In this document: one piece after another, positions 23,740 to 36,084 of the stretch
How the letters are laid out: every line of letters begins with the position of its first letter
Numbering within the stretch: the first letter of the stretch is position 1
Assembly: GCA_038373885.1 (NCBI GenBank)
Contig: JAWZYV010000080.1
Coordinates: forward strand, 186,001 to 250,000
Source: Cheiracanthium punctorium
Taxonomy: Eukaryota > Arthropoda > Arachnida > Araneae > Cheiracanthiidae
Reading direction: 5' to 3'
DNA: 64,000 nucleotides
The notes under the pieces: model-generated
Told to the model about the DNA's origin: nothing
The model's input: the letters and a program-made list of their open reading frames with translations, nothing else
The model's database searches: none
Translations under genes and position numbers: made by a program

Positions 23740-24151
23740 CAGGGCGATTCCGAATTCATTGGCCAAACTTTAAGGGTAGGTAAAATGCATATAAAGAAGC
23801 ATTTTTTTGTAGCAATTCATGGGGTCGGAAATGAAAAGTACCACGTAGTTTCAACAGGATGAGGATCCACCTATTTCTGCAATGTGCATATAATAACGTG
23901 CATGATTAGAACTGTATTTGCATTTCCCGCCAACATTTTTAATGAAGTTTGGGAAATTAAAAGTGTAGGTGGAAAAACGGGAAATGCTGTGGTAATTACG
24001 CATATTATTGCGGAAATGTAGGGAGCCCAATCATGCTGAAACCACATGGTACTTTTCATTTCCGACGCCACATTGCTGTAAAAAAAAATGCTTCTTTATA
24101 TGTATTTTATCTACATTTAAAGTTTGGCCCCCTGAATTCAGAGACACCTTG
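23740..24151. mobile_element. mariner-type MITE, 412 bp, TA target
   Basis: Flanked by TA at 23738-23739 and 24152-24153. Long inverted arms of over 100 bp: CAGGGCGATTCCGAATTCA on the left, the reverse complement of CAAGGTGTCTCTGAATTCA on the right, both continuing through GGCCAAACTTTAA and GAAGCATTTTTTT. No coding sequence. Confidence 0.8.
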
Positions 24152-24158
24152 TATGTAT

Positions 24159-25006
24159 TAGAGATGAGTTCGGGCTCATTTTTTGAAGCCCGAGCCCGAG
24201 CAATATTATTTAAGTCGGAGCCCGAGCCCGAAATTTCAGCTAAAGATAAATAAAACTCAGTTACTTCATAGATACATTACGATAAATTTTGCCGTTTGTG
24301 CAAATTAAAGACAAATGTAGTTCCAAACTCTTAATGCACTTTCTAATTCTTTATATCCATGTTTATCAAATAATAGCAATAATGCTTCAATTTTTATTAA
24401 AATTCCATTGAGTACTCACATGAGTGTTAAACATTCGTACGTACTTAGATATATTAGATACAGAAAAATACAAGTTATAAATCTCGTATAGCGACATTAA
24501 AAAATGCTATATTTAAAACACTTCATGAAAAGAGATTTTGCATAATAAATTTAAGAAATTTGCATATTTGCATAGAATTGCATAAGAATATATTATTGCA
24601 TAAGAATTGAGTTGATAGGAACAAAATTACTTTTAAAAAATATTTTATGATACGATGTGAATATATACATTTAACTAAGATAGACCAGTAAATAATGAGG
24701 CCAAAATTTTGAATTAATAGCATTTTAACACACATACGCAAACGAAATAGCACAACACACCATTTAGTAAATTATGTGAAAAAGCTAGCTTTTGATGACC
24801 CATCCATTATTTTGTTGCAAGTCCTAGCATCCCATCAGTACGTTTATTTTTCCGATGAATCGCTTTTTAAAATCCGTTTCAAGAAGTATGCTCAATAAAG
24901 GAGACATTTTTCACGAGCCCGAGCCCGAACGCAATCGTGAATTACAGGGCCCGAGCCCGGTTCGGGCTCGGGCTTTCAGGCTCGGGCTGAGCCCGTCTCA
25001 TCTCTA
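24159..25006. mobile_element. hAT-type element, 848 bp, with GCCCGAG repeats at both ends
   Basis: Starts TAGAGATGAGTTCGGGCTC and ends with the reverse complement of TAGAGATGAGACGGGCTC. Clusters of GAGCCCGAGCCCGA lie within about 80 bases of each end. Flanks GTATGTAT and GCACGTAT agree at 6 of 8. Interior AT-rich and non-coding. It begins five bases after the TA flank of the preceding MITE. Confidence 0.7.
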
Positions 25007-25600
25007 GCACGTATCCTTTATAGAGCACAGAAAAGATTTCCGACACATTATGGTCTGTATACAGTTTTCCCTTTAAAGTGGAGAGAGAGAGTTTACAGAC
25101 TTTAATCTATATATTAATATAGATCAGACTAGGAGTAATCAGACTTTAATCTCTAGAACAGCAAAATGAGCATTTATTTCTTAAAATTTTTAACAATACA
25201 CTCCATCAAAAAGCATGGAGGTAACCTTTGTAGTTCCTTTAAGGTGTCATAAAATTACAAATTAAATTCTTACAGCTTTAGCCGATACCTTACCAAAACC
25301 ATAGCCGATATCTCACCAAATGGCTCCCAAGTATGGCGATTTTTAACGATATTGCTCCAAGTTTAAGTTTCTAAAATGAATTTCGCTAGTTGTCTCCAAA
25401 TCTAAAGGTTAACCAATGAAAATTTAATAATCAATGACGCTGGAACTAAATAGCCTATGTACCGTGTGCATCATAAATTCGGACAAACTAAAAATATTCA
25501 TCAAAAAACAGGGGAAATTTTCTGAGAAGTGTTGTTTTTATAAAAATGTTCATATGAATTTTGTAATTTTTTAGATAATATATCTATTTTTTAATTTCAG

Positions 25601-25652
25601 GCAGATTGTAGTGCACTTCCAGAAACGAATAAGAGCGGTGAAAGCATTACTA
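25601..25652 (+). CDS. HMG-box gene, 52-nt exon
   Basis: Acceptor TTAATTTCAG ends at 25600; donor A|GTAAGA after 25652 leaves one base. Entry in phase 0 and exit in phase 1 fit both neighbours. Encodes 17 polar residues. Small, but the phases and good splice sites support it. Confidence 0.65.
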
Positions 25653-26451
25653 GTAAGAAACTAATAATCTACATGTTATCTATTTTTTTTTTTTTTTATG
25701 TTAAAATCTGTATATTTTTCTTGCTAAGCCCTTTTGGCCGGGTGCACCGACCTGTAAAATTTGTTGATGCCCAAGCAGAAAAAAAAGAAGAAAAATCTCC
25801 CAAATGCAGTAATATTCGATCCAATTAACTATGCTTCCCACTAGACAAAAGTTTTAATATAATTGAAATAGTAATGAAAATAAAATATATCAACATTTAC
25901 TTGATTCCTCTGATATGTTGTTCCTGCCCCTTCTTTATGAAAACTCTATCATACTGTTTTTGACTTTTCTGAGCATCTAAACAATCCGTCTTCATGTGAT
26001 ATAAACTGAAATTTTTAATTGCTATTTTAAATGAATTATTAATTGAATATTATATTTAATTTTTTTTTTTCGTTACGTTCTTTAAAATTTAAGGCTATAA
26101 ATTTAAAATTGAAAAGATTTGGAAAAAAAATCAGAATGTCGTTTCACAAGTTGCATTTTATTGTAAAATAGAAAAGCTATGAGGTTTGAAACATCTAGAG
26201 TAAAATCCATTGGTGCAACTGGCTAGGCTGTTTCGGTAGTTCAAGGATGGGCGTTAGCCTCCCCCCAGAATCATCTTCCTACTCTCGTAACAGAAAATCT
26301 AATTTTTCTAGGGTGAGGTCAAGTCGGGTTTCGGCGAGAGGGGGAGGGTTAAGGCCGATGCTGACTCCCCGTTTTATATGTACTAGTGGTCGCCCAGTGG
26401 TCGAACTTCGACTGTAATATATTAAACCTCTGTATAATCATTGCTTATAAC

Positions 26452-26486
<35 letters not shown>

Positions 26487-27217
26487 TTATTATTTTGCTC
26501 TATTACGTCAGCTGCGAGCGTGTACAAATACGTCATTATGCATTAATTTTCCAGTTACGTGAACGATAGGAGAAATGGGGTATGACTTGGTTAAGCCATA
26601 TTTAAAAAGCGGCAATGTGTTTTTTGACACATTTCTCTGTTTATTTTATTGCTTTACTGGCCAGGTTTCTTCAAGGCTACACAGTTATTCCGTCTGTCTT
26701 TTCAAAGTATATAAAATTTTAATTAAAAATATCAGACTATCGAATGATTGAACACTATATTCTGCGTCGTACAATTGAAAAACTGGCTGCCTCAATAATG
26801 TTCAAATTATTTCGAATGTTTCTCCTTGAGACTTACTTATTGTCATCGGAAAAGGAGGTATAACTGGAAATTGGTTTCTTTTGAGAGGTAAGTGAAAGAA
26901 TAGCTCGGGAATGTATTGTACGTGGGAATATTCCGAATTATCCGTTTATTTGGAATCCAAATTTTCCTACTGCATGGGGTTCCAGTTAAAACATCACAAT
27001 CAAGAACATTACGGTGCATAAAATTGAATTTTTGTTCCATTGATTAATGGCTCCTTTGTAGGGAAATGGGTTAGCTGTGCCGGGTGAAAGGAGAAAAGAG
27101 CGAGTTACACCGCGCATGAATTTAATCCACGGCCGCGAACTGGAAGGGAGGGGGACAATCATAGAGGAACCCTGCGGGCTCGCAAAGAGCCAGCGGTAGC
27201 ATATTTTCGAAGAGGTC
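25653..27217. other. Intron DNA, unassigned
   Basis: AT-rich. Long T run at about 26453-26480. A minus-strand reading frame at 26843-27040 shows no domain. Confidence 0.6.
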
Positions 27218-27562
27218 CTAGAGTGACAGCCGGATCCAGTAATGTTTTTTGGGTCTCTCTAAGACGAGCGGTAGCATATTTTTGAAACAAAATATAGATT
27301 CTGGTGCAACTCGCCAGTCGATTTGACTGATAGCTGTTGGCGCAAGTGCAATTGACCCTCGTCCGTTTGTATTATTTAAATTTCTGAACAGTAAAACTAG
27401 GCAATTATCTTTCAACACTAACATATGTGGTGGCAAACTATGATACTTTTCGATTAGCCGGGCGTAAATACCACCAACATTTTTTCTTGGTGACATTAAA
27501 AGACTACTTCTAAAATATCGTTGTTCCCTAAAATAAAGCCGAAAATGTAAATCAGTATACAA
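27218..27562 (-). pseudogene. Helitron-type helicase C-terminal fragment
   Basis: The minus strand reads through SLPPHMLVLKDNCLVLLFRN and then LNNTNG. This matches the block near the end of Pif1-like helicases in Helitron Rep/Hel proteins (usually PPH-L-LK...LLRNL...NG). The expected CNGTRL is replaced by unrelated residues, and neither the rest of the helicase nor Rep is found. AGCGGTAGCATATTTT occurs twice nearby (27194 and 27267). Confidence 0.45.
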
Positions 27563-28531
27563 AAAAGTATTTATATACTAATTACAATGTATAAAAGTAT
27601 CAATATACTGAAAAGAAATTTGTATGTTTATTGGATTTATCGTTTTTTTAAAATATGGAAATGGGAAAAACATATGGAATTAAATTAAAATTCCAAAATA
27701 TGGGAATGCGGATGAAAGAACTCTCTATTAGAAATGATGCTCAGTGATTCTCGTTAGGTTTGTTCGCAATTGGAGCAGGCTTGAATTATTTGGCTTTTTA
27801 TCGGCTGTCTGAAAATTACCCAAACCATTAATAGTCAAAGAACTCAAAAACTATACTGGGTAATTATTGATTTTACTGTCATCATGGCAAATTATTTTAT
27901 CATAGCTGTGATATGTTTTCAGTTCACCATCTATTCAATTAAGTATATCAGTATTAATAAATTTATACATCATCATTTTTAAGTGCTAAAATAACTGACT
28001 TCAATATGTTATCCTAGAGTATGTTTTGCCGGAAATATTTCCATTCACCTCATTAACAATGTAATACTGTTTTTATCTCCTATTGATTGCTGATGTATTT
28101 TGATAATATTTTTCACTAAACTGGCGAATAATTTCATTTTTTACAAATTTTGTTGGAATATTATAACCCTATTGGATCGTTGAAATTTAATGCTGTAATT
28201 TCAAAATGGACACAACAATGGAACGATCATCCGACTTGGCGCAAAATATTGCTCGACTTGGCGTAAAATTTTGCATCGCTAACCTCGCTAACTTCTAATT
28301 TTTTTACAGTGCATGAACATATTACACAAAAATTTTATCGTTCGCACAACCACCGCCATACGAAATTTAACTACATCGAATTTCACACCCATCCGTTATC
28401 GCAATGTGCTGCAAAAGGGGCACAAGGATTTTCCTTAGCGTATTTATATATAGATTTCAATGGCCGGAGGGGCACTGATACGGAAAGAAATCTTCCGTTT
28501 CTCTCTTTATTGGTTTGGGGGAGGGGTTTGT

Positions 28532-28822
28532 TTGTTTGCCAGGAGAGGACAGCTCGCGTCACTGAATGTGTCGCTTAGAGCTACATATACGACCTTCACG
28601 GAATTTCCCGCCACAATTTGTAACCTCATCAGATGGTGGGGGACTTCTGAATATTGGCACCCCTCGGAAACTGCTAGCGACCGCCGAGAGGACTTTCGGA
28701 ACCACGGATTTAACGAGCACGTACACCGCATGTACACGGTGGTCTTTAGTGGTACGCCGGTATCGAACCCGCAACCTTCCGGTTACAAGTCCAACGCCTT
28801 AACCACTGGGCTACCACGGCCC
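28532..28822 (-). mobile_element. tRNA-derived SINE with 15-bp TSD
   Basis: GGGGGAGGGGTTTGT is at 28517-28531 and again at 28823-28837. On the minus strand the insert starts GGGCCGTGGTAGCCCAGTGG (box A region), has a tRNA-Thr-like anticodon loop CTTGTAA and box B GGGTTCGATACC, then a body of about 210 bases, and ends in a CAAA-repeat tail at 28532-28540. The tRNA part does not fold as a true tRNA. Confidence 0.85.
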
Positions 28823-28859
28823 GGGGGAGGGGTTTGTAATTTTTTCACATAAGCTTCTG

Positions 28860-31534
28860 CCGGTGGATCCCTACTGGTCATTAAAAAAGTCGTAAATTTC
28901 GCCAGAAGAATGCATTTCTAAGCCAGGTAGTCACGACCCTTGTAGAAGCCCAAGGCAATGATGATAATTTTTCTTTCCAAATGGATCTCAGTATGAGGCG
29001 CCACTTCTGGACTCAGTTCAGTAAGTTTGAGCTGCAATTCTCCAATAGTACACTGGCATTCATCATTCTTCTAATGAAATAACTTTTCCATATCACCCTC
29101 GCTCTTTTTATCAGCAACTGACCCTTCTCTACTTGCTTAACCGTTCTTCTGGTTTTGATGTGCCTTCTTTCTGGAAACTCGTGTAACAATACCAGTGATA
29201 CCTACTATCTGAACTGATGAGGTCTATGACCAGCGAGACCTTCAGAACACCTCTTCCCTTCCTCCCACCCACCCAAGAAATTTGTCAGACAGAAGCTACA
29301 GCTCGAACATTGTCAATGAATTCCTTTTTCTCCACTAAACTCCATTTTTCTTTGCTCGGGTTTCTGCATTTAGAGACATGAATAAAATTCCGACCACATA
29401 GAAAACAATTGAAATTGAAATCAAGCCAGAGCCAAGGTATTTTTGTAAGGATATCCTCCTATTGTAGTGGCTTTGGACGGGTGATATATCTTTCTCGACA
29501 TTTAGAATTCACTTGGAGGGAAGCTTAATCCTTAAACATACCTTTACTCGTCTAATTTGATTGCAGTGAATAATCTTATCAGATTTCTGGTCAGAGAAAT
29601 AAATTCTCAGACTTCATCAACACAGGGTGTCAAAATACGTTTCATGATTTCTTGCATGGCGAACGCAAACACTAACGGACTCAAGTTGAGAATATTTCAA
29701 AGACAGAAGCGCACACAGAATTATTTTGGCTTGGGACAACTATTAGGAATGTTCCAGATTGTCAAAAATCAGTGATGAAAGACCTCGTTTTTATTAGATG
29801 GAATTCGTCAAAACTCGTCCCATCCAGTTACCTAAGAATGCACTACACAGTACAATAGGAAGGAAAGTAATAGTTGTTCAGTTTTCAGAACAAGATGGTG
29901 TTTTATGTTCGCTTTCAATTCGTTTTTGAAAGTTGAGGAAAACGAGAAAAAAAAATTCTTTTTTTTATTTATTAGAACTGAAACTCTTGCTACCTTTTTT
30001 TGGAATTATTTTATTAACTATAGATATAGGATAATAATCAACCGGAAAAAAAAATATCAAAGCCGATGGGGGGGGGGGGGGGGGGTTCCGGACCCTCTTG
30101 CCCCTTGTGTGCGCCACTGTTCAGAAAAGAACCATGATTTTTTTTTTTTTTTTTTTTTTTTGGGCGGGGGGGGATTGATATTTTTTGTCTATGCTCAAGC
30201 ACATTTTTTACATGCTGGTTTTATACTTTTATCAGCAGTCTTTAAAAATATTTATTTCTGATACTTAAATCAAATGTAGCTTATTAAAAATTATTTTTGA
30301 AAGTGTAATACCCTTGACAGTAATTAATATCATTTCCAAAATCTGTGGGGTCTTTTTATTAAATTGATAAATACAGAAATTTCATATAGCATGTGAAAAA
30401 GACCTTTGTACATTTTATATACTTTACATAAAGTTCTTAGTTAAGACTGCATTAAAAATATTTTTTTCAACTGTTTCTGTAGTGCAAGCCAAAATTTTAA
30501 ATAGACTTTAAATAAGTACTTTTTCAATCCTGGTTTGTTTCTGTGCTTACGACAAGACAACAAATATTATGTTATATAGTATATAAGTTACAGAATTAGT
30601 TGAGAGAGAGAACATAAAAAATGTCAGTATATCTGATATGTCTCTTAACTGCATTCGGTACGATTCTTTATGATTTCATTTATTAATAGATTAAGAATTC
30701 AATTGATTAAAATATTTTAATTTTATGTTTTAAAGTACCAAATTTTATATGTGTAATTGATTTAATTATATAGTTTCTTCCTTTATAAAACGTGTTCCAC
30801 TTTAATTTGGTTTCACAGTACAAAAATGTACGTACATATCTTTATTTGTACTAAGATTTCAATAGTCAATTATTCATTTTCTCTTTTGTATTAAAAGAAA
30901 GAAAAGAAAAGAAAGTATGCAGTTTCCTAAAATAGAAACAGTACATCCCTTTGCTGCCTGAACCAAGTGTCTTAAAGTTACGAAAATTTTTCATAATCTA
31001 CGCCAGCAGAAAGGTCGAACTAAATAGTAAACTGGGGTAGTTATTTACTTTTCAATTCTGATCTTTCTCCTCTTGTGAATGGTGGAACTTTTTTGCAAGT
31101 GAAGAAAGATAGGCTTTTTGTACCACCTGAAACGATCAATTATAAATAAGTACCCTTTTTTCAAAGCTTTTAATTATCTTTACTTTTTAACACTAGTTTT
31201 CTGTTGAATGTTAATGCTACACGACAAAGCGTCCTTAAATATTTACTGTTCAGTTTACAAATGCATATATTATGTTGTTGTTCTGAACATGTATTTTAGG
31301 ATTTGTGTGCTTGGCTTGAGGTCTGCTTATAAATCCTAGTCAGAAGGACAACACACGTGGGGATGCCCTCCATGGGGTCTTTCTAAGGGGTCCTAACCTG
31401 TATTTACCCTAAGTATATATATTATATAAATATCCAAGTAAAAATGTTTAAAAAAAAATTGTAAAAAAAAAATTGAACCAAAATGAAATTATCATCTCTG
31501 ATGTTGATGTAACTTTATGTGCAATACATTTTAG
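28860..31534. other. Intron DNA, unassigned
   Basis: AT-rich, with short G and T runs near 30067-30088 and 30137-30172. No convincing gene. CTTGAGGTCTGC and TGGGGTCTTTCTAAGGGG near 31314-31395 look repeat-like but have no partner here. Confidence 0.55.
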
Positions 31535-31735
31535 TATCTTCTGAGCCCCATGTCAGCAGTGAATTTCCAAGTGCTAACTACTTACATCACCATAACAGTA
31601 TCATTAGTTCTCACTTCCAGCATATGCCTCACCCAATGGATTATTATCAGACTAAATCGTGTAACTGTCAACGAATGCTTCCAGTGCATAATAGTAATGA
31701 AAACAGCTTGAACCACAGTCAAACACCTGATGCAG
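31535..31735 (+). CDS. HMG-box gene, His/Ser-rich exon
   Basis: Acceptor ATTTTAG ends at 31534. Leading TA completes a codon with the A left by the previous exon. Donor CAG|GTAAGT follows 31735, phase 1. Encodes a His-, Ser- and Asn-rich stretch (HHHNSIISSHFQHMPHP). No domain. A further small optional exon after CTCAAG near 31912 cannot be ruled out. Confidence 0.72.
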
Positions 31736-32216
31736 GTAAGTTGTAAATAAGAATACTTCTGCGTAAAATGCGTGTGTATTGTTATTATTATTTTTATTTT
31801 TTACATCAGTTTGTCTACAAATTAAAGACCTTATAATATTTCTTTTTATGTAAGTGTTTGTGTTATTTTATTTTTTATTTATTCGTTCATTTATTTTTAT
31901 CCTCAAGCTGAAGATCCTGTAAATAGTAGTGAAATGCAGCGGAAAAATGTGTGTTTTATATGCATTCTTTCTTCTTATTATTATTGATTGTAGTCCTGCA
32001 TTTTTGTAGTACTTTTGCAGTGTACTTTTTCTTTTCGAGAAACACCGATCGGGCCTACTGACACCCTCACTGATTAGTTTTAATTCTTGATAAAGAATAG
32101 GCCATAATCAATAAAACTGACTCTTATCCGTCTTTTCGATTAATTATTTTTCTTCAAAATTCGAAATGTAACTAAACCGTCGTTTGATTACTTAATCATT
32201 TATATTATTATTCTAG

Positions 32217-32620
32217 GTATGTCTAGATCATGCTCTGGAACTGGATTTGTGCCACCCTTTTTCCCGTCTTATCCATTCGGCAGCGCATCGGCTTTCTATA
32301 TGTACAACCAAGCTATGGCTCACCAGATGTATGCCTTCCCTTGCTCGCAATCTTATCCACCGACTCATTTCTCCGCTTTTTCTCAGTACAGCTGCTGTAA
32401 CCCTTATTATCCTGCCTATCCAAGCTCATACTTCAATTCCTTCTTTGCGGGAAGATGCAACACTTCATTCTTTAATCCAAGTAGTTCGGCCACTGCTTCC
32501 AGTGCTACCAATAAGGATGAGTCGGCTAATGGACAGAGAAACGATGAAAGTTCGAATGATGAAATGCTGATCGTGGATGAAAGTGTTAGTAGAGAGAGCG
32601 AAACCGACCAACATGAGTAA
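32217..32620 (+). CDS. HMG-box gene, terminal exon
   Basis: Acceptor TTCTAG ends at 32216. GT joins the leftover G to make a Gly codon, then ATGTCT continues the frame to TAA at 32618-32620. About the first 95 residues are rich in Tyr, Phe, Pro, Ser and Cys (PPFFPSYPFGSASAFYMY), the kind of composition seen in activation or self-associating regions. The last 40 are acidic and Ser-rich. Confidence 0.78.
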
Positions 32621-32723
32621 CTTTGACTCTCCAGCGTTTAATTATAAAATTATTTTGTTGAGTGTTCTTGTCGTAAAATGGTTTCTTGTTCCTCTTTTAT
32701 AAAAGTGGGAAATGTATTAAGTT

Positions 32724-32729
32724 AATAAA
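32724..32729 (+). promoter_or_regulatory. Polyadenylation signal of the HMG-box gene
   Basis: AATAAA about 104 bases after the stop codon, the first canonical signal in that direction. Confidence 0.6.
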
Positions 32730-32984
32730 TGACTCACTATTCATTTATCTGTCAATTTTTTTTTTTACTTTGTGTTACTTTCTATTTGTATGATGAGTCC
32801 TTTTACATGAAAAATCAACTAAAATCATTACATATGTAAGCTACGTTTATTATGACCGGATGAAGAAGCGTTTGGCATAGTATTTGTGTTTTCACAATAT
32901 TTCATATCCTATTCTAGCCACCAAACACATACGTACAATGCGAAAGGTTTTCCTGGTTGCAGTCTTGATGTATGACCATATGTG

Positions 32985-33156
32985 CAGGGCCTGCTTTGCG
33001 GGAGGGTTTTCGGGCAAGCTCCCGGGCCCCAAACAAAAGGGGGCCATAAATTGTTTTTTAAGTTCAAAAATTTGTAAATTTTGGGGGGAGTTTCCGACAG
33101 AGGGGGCCCCCAATGAAGCTTTTGTCCAGGGCCCCCAACTCGACAAATCTGCCCTA
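32985..33156. mobile_element. hAT MITE, 172 bp, G/C-rich
   Basis: Starts CAGGGCCTGCTTTGCG and ends with the reverse complement of TAGGGCAGATTTGTCG. Flanks CATATGTG (32977-32984) and CATATGTA (33157-33164) match at 7 of 8. G/C-rich interior with GGGGGCC blocks. Confidence 0.75.
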
Positions 33157-33225
33157 CATATGTATTATTTCTTATCTGACTAGTATTACATTTATTTTTC
33201 TATGATAGAGCTGGGGTTTTTTCAG

Positions 33226-33375
33226 GGGCAGACAGATAGGCACGTATCCAGAAAAACATTTTGGAGGGGGTCCAAATGATAAAAAACTCAGAATTTTCCA
33301 CAAAAAGACTATATCATTATCATTTTAGTAACAAAAACCGAAATTTCGGGGGGATGTTAAATTCGTCCTTGTAGG
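33226..33375. repeat. Diverged relative of the 12943-13105 MITE
   Basis: CAGGGGCAGACAGATAGG, then TTTTGGAGGGGGTCC, a TTCCACAAAAAGA segment and AAATTTCGGGGGG follow the same order as the 12943-13105 element. The right terminus (about TCGTCCTTG) is degraded. Confidence 0.5.
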
Positions 33376-36084
33376 CAGAAGGAAATAAAGCATCCCACCC
33401 CCTCCTCCTTAATCTATTCCTCTAAAAATTCCAAAATTTACCTTAGTACCTCCAAAAAATTTTTGACTGATGGTTAAAAACTATTTTCACACGTACAATT
33501 CATTTAATGAGTATTTTGATTTTGGCTGAAAATGCATTAATTTAATGTTGACAATGACAACAGTTTTATGAAATCCTAAATCATTTCAAAATTAAAGCGT
33601 TTGGTGCTGCCATCCGTTGAATAGATTTTAAAAGAGCATGCATTTAATAGCCATTTTTGAATATAAAAATACCAGAGAAGTGCCTTTCGGCAATGCCCCC
33701 CCCCATTCCCCTGGAAAAGTTTGGCTCTCTTCTTAAATTTTTAGACTAGATAGAACAACGATATGAAAAGTTAAAAAAAAAAAAAATCGAAATAGCAATC
33801 GATTTAAGAAATTTAAACATTTTTAAAGATCTTAAATCCTATATGCAATGAGCTTTTCATCATTGAATCAGGTTTTAACATCAATAAAATAATATCGATG
33901 ATAGTGACCGAAAAGAGTGACTACTTATTATAAAAGAAGATGTCTGTCTGTGGGTGTGTCGGCGGCGTTACGGACAAGCGGCTACACCTAGAAACACCAA
34001 ATTTGGCACTCGGGAAGTTGTAAACATGAAGTTGTGACCTCGAAGCGATTTTTTTCAAAACTCGACCTAGAATTTTTTTTATTTTATGTTTGATGCGATT
34101 TTTGACATTTTTTCTCGCCTAATTCGTAATAACGTGGGTAATTAAGCTTGCAGCAAAATGGCATTTATATCACCGGATAGAAAATTTTCTTTTAAAAACA
34201 TTTTGCTCTGAATATGTAGTATAATGTGCAGATTTTTAGGACTTTTTTTAATTTAAATATGACATTTGACAAAATAATTTTAAAACTGTCGTATCTTGAA
34301 TTCTGTCTGTCATAACTTTTTGATATTTTGGCAAATGATAAAACAGACATTTCGCCCTCTTTTAAAATGAAAAAGAAAAAATTATATAAATTAGGTGATT
34401 TTTGCGAATTTTAATGTAACATAATGTTTAAAATTTAATAGCATCAACGCGGAGAGTTTACGCTATTACATTAACAAATCAGGGCACGAGAATTGGTGTA
34501 CGGTTGTTGCCACAGAAAGGATTAGAAAAAGTTTTTTTTTCAACCTATTGATAGAGTTTTTAAATGAGAAATTCGCGAGTGAGGATCTATGGTGTCAATT
34601 GCTTTAAGATACGTAAAAATTACGCCGCAATTTTAACGCATTTATTCCAGCTCTTTTTTTAACACAAGGAGGCGATATTTTGATTAAAACTTACTATAGA
34701 AATAAACTAAGGAATTCACGATTATTATTATTATAAGTGGTATTTTAATCCGTATCTTATTTAAAAATGTTTATATGTTTCCTAACATATGCATGTTAAG
34801 AGTATAGTTCTATTTTAACGTTGGATTACGTTCCTCCATAGTGGTCCCATATAAAGCAAAAAAAATTCAACGTCGTTGTAAGTTTCAATGTGATACCGTT
34901 TGAAAACTACTGTGTGAAATATCCAAATTAACTCCCTCAACCAACTTTATCTTTTACGGCAGTTAAACAGTGACGTCATAAATTTAAAAAATGCGTGAAA
35001 ATTGTAAACTCTGAAAGCCTAGCGTACTGTCACAATTAAAGCGATTCTAAATAGCTCCAAATTTTTCCGCATTTTCTCCCTCCACGCTGAAATTTCAATT
35101 TAATTTAAGTCCATCGAGTGTTCGTGGCTAGAATAGAACCAGGACCCTTTGGCTTCGCACCTTCGCAGTCGAGCACGCTATCCATTCCCCCACCGGCGCC
35201 TTATGTAGCTCTGACTAAAGTTTGAAGTGACTTACCACGCTGTTTTCTCGCCAGATTATAAGTGGGCAATGTGTTATTTGTTTCTTTTATTTTTCCATGG
35301 GATGCATCAAAATTAAAATAATGTTATGTGTGATTTTGAAATCAATTTCGTAGTATAATTGTATTTTATTTTGAAGAATTTCCATATTTGGAAAAATAGA
35401 AGGGGTTTACTTACTTAACACAAATTTTGTGTTAAGTAATCTGAAATGAAAGAAACAGATAGTTAAACGTTACTTCGAAATGCTATATCACAGTTGCTAA
35501 CATGTATGGAATACAAGCACTTTAGTCATTTTTGTAAATATTTCTTAAAATAACAAATAATTGAAAAATTTTGCTATTTTTTAACGCTAAAAATTCTCTT
35601 TACAAATGTGGTTATTTTCCTACATATTCGTATGCTATATTGATATAGAGCATTTCGAAGAATTAAAAATAAGTTTAAATTAATTTATACAAATGTAAAT
35701 TTGAATTATTTTCATTGTTCATACTTTATAATTAAAAAAATTATTTAACTTCTGAATTTTTTTTTATCCTTTGTAATTTTATTTTAAAATTACAAAAGTG
35801 TAAGATGTAAGATTTTTGGGCCCTAAAATCTGTAGGCCCTGGGCAGTTGCCCCGTTTGCCCTGCCGGTAATATGGCACTGGTAATAAAAAACCCATCCCT
35901 GTCAAAACACATCTTTTACGAACTTGCAACAAATTTGAGGACGCTAGACAATTAATGTCCATTCTCTTTCACAGATGGTGCCATCACCGCACTTTGCAAG
36001 TGAAAATCCAGCTTAAGCCAACCTTGCATTGCCAAGCCAAATCTCAAGCTTGATTTAAACTTATGGGCTGTCTGGGTATATTAG
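33376..36084. other. Unassigned region with a degenerate SINE
   Basis: No gene. At 33940-34080 a segment with GCGGCTACACCTAGAAACAC and CAAATTTGGCACTCGG looks like a widely copied arthropod repeat. On the minus strand at about 35098-35205, GGTGGGGGAATGGATAGCG (box A-like) and GGTTCTATTC (box B-like) mark a decayed tRNA-derived SINE. At 35815-35880 a G/C-rich CAGGGC-type MITE fragment remains. Confidence 0.5.

Larger units (their letters stand above)
12496..32620 (+). other. HMG-box gene (six exons in window, 5' end missing)
   Basis: Six exons on the plus strand splice at GT/AG with matching phases (0, 1, 0, 1, 1) into one frame of about 430 codons ending in TAA at 32618-32620. The first in-window exon needs one base from an upstream exon that was not found. 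Domains in order: an acidic/polar N-terminal part; an HMG box of about 63 residues in the second exon with PNAFMIF, a Trp in QMWRSLS and a basic lead-in; a Lys-rich segment with a GRP core (AT-hook-like, probably nuclear targeting); and a C-terminal region rich in Tyr, Phe, Pro and Ser with an acidic end. HMG boxes bind and bend DNA, so a nuclear DNA-binding role is likely. The box resembles the sequence-specific SOX/TCF/MATA group more than HMGB, but it lacks the SOX RPMNAF signature and could not be assigned to a named gene. Introns total nearly 19 kb and are full of transposons. AATAAA lies about 100 bases past the stop. Confidence 0.8.

Noticed and set aside
24159..25006. CRISPR-like array from the GCCCGAG repeats
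   Set aside because: The repeats are short, clustered only at the two inverted ends, lack spacers of regular length, and the DNA is eukaryotic.
28309..28852. Four overlapping ORFs around 28.3-28.85 kb
   Set aside because: Most of this is a tRNA-derived SINE with a 15-bp TSD; the higher GC of the SINE makes chance ORFs.
32247..32570. Alternative ORF inside the HMG gene terminal exon
   Set aside because: Overlaps the frame that is continuous with five upstream exons; no domain of its own.
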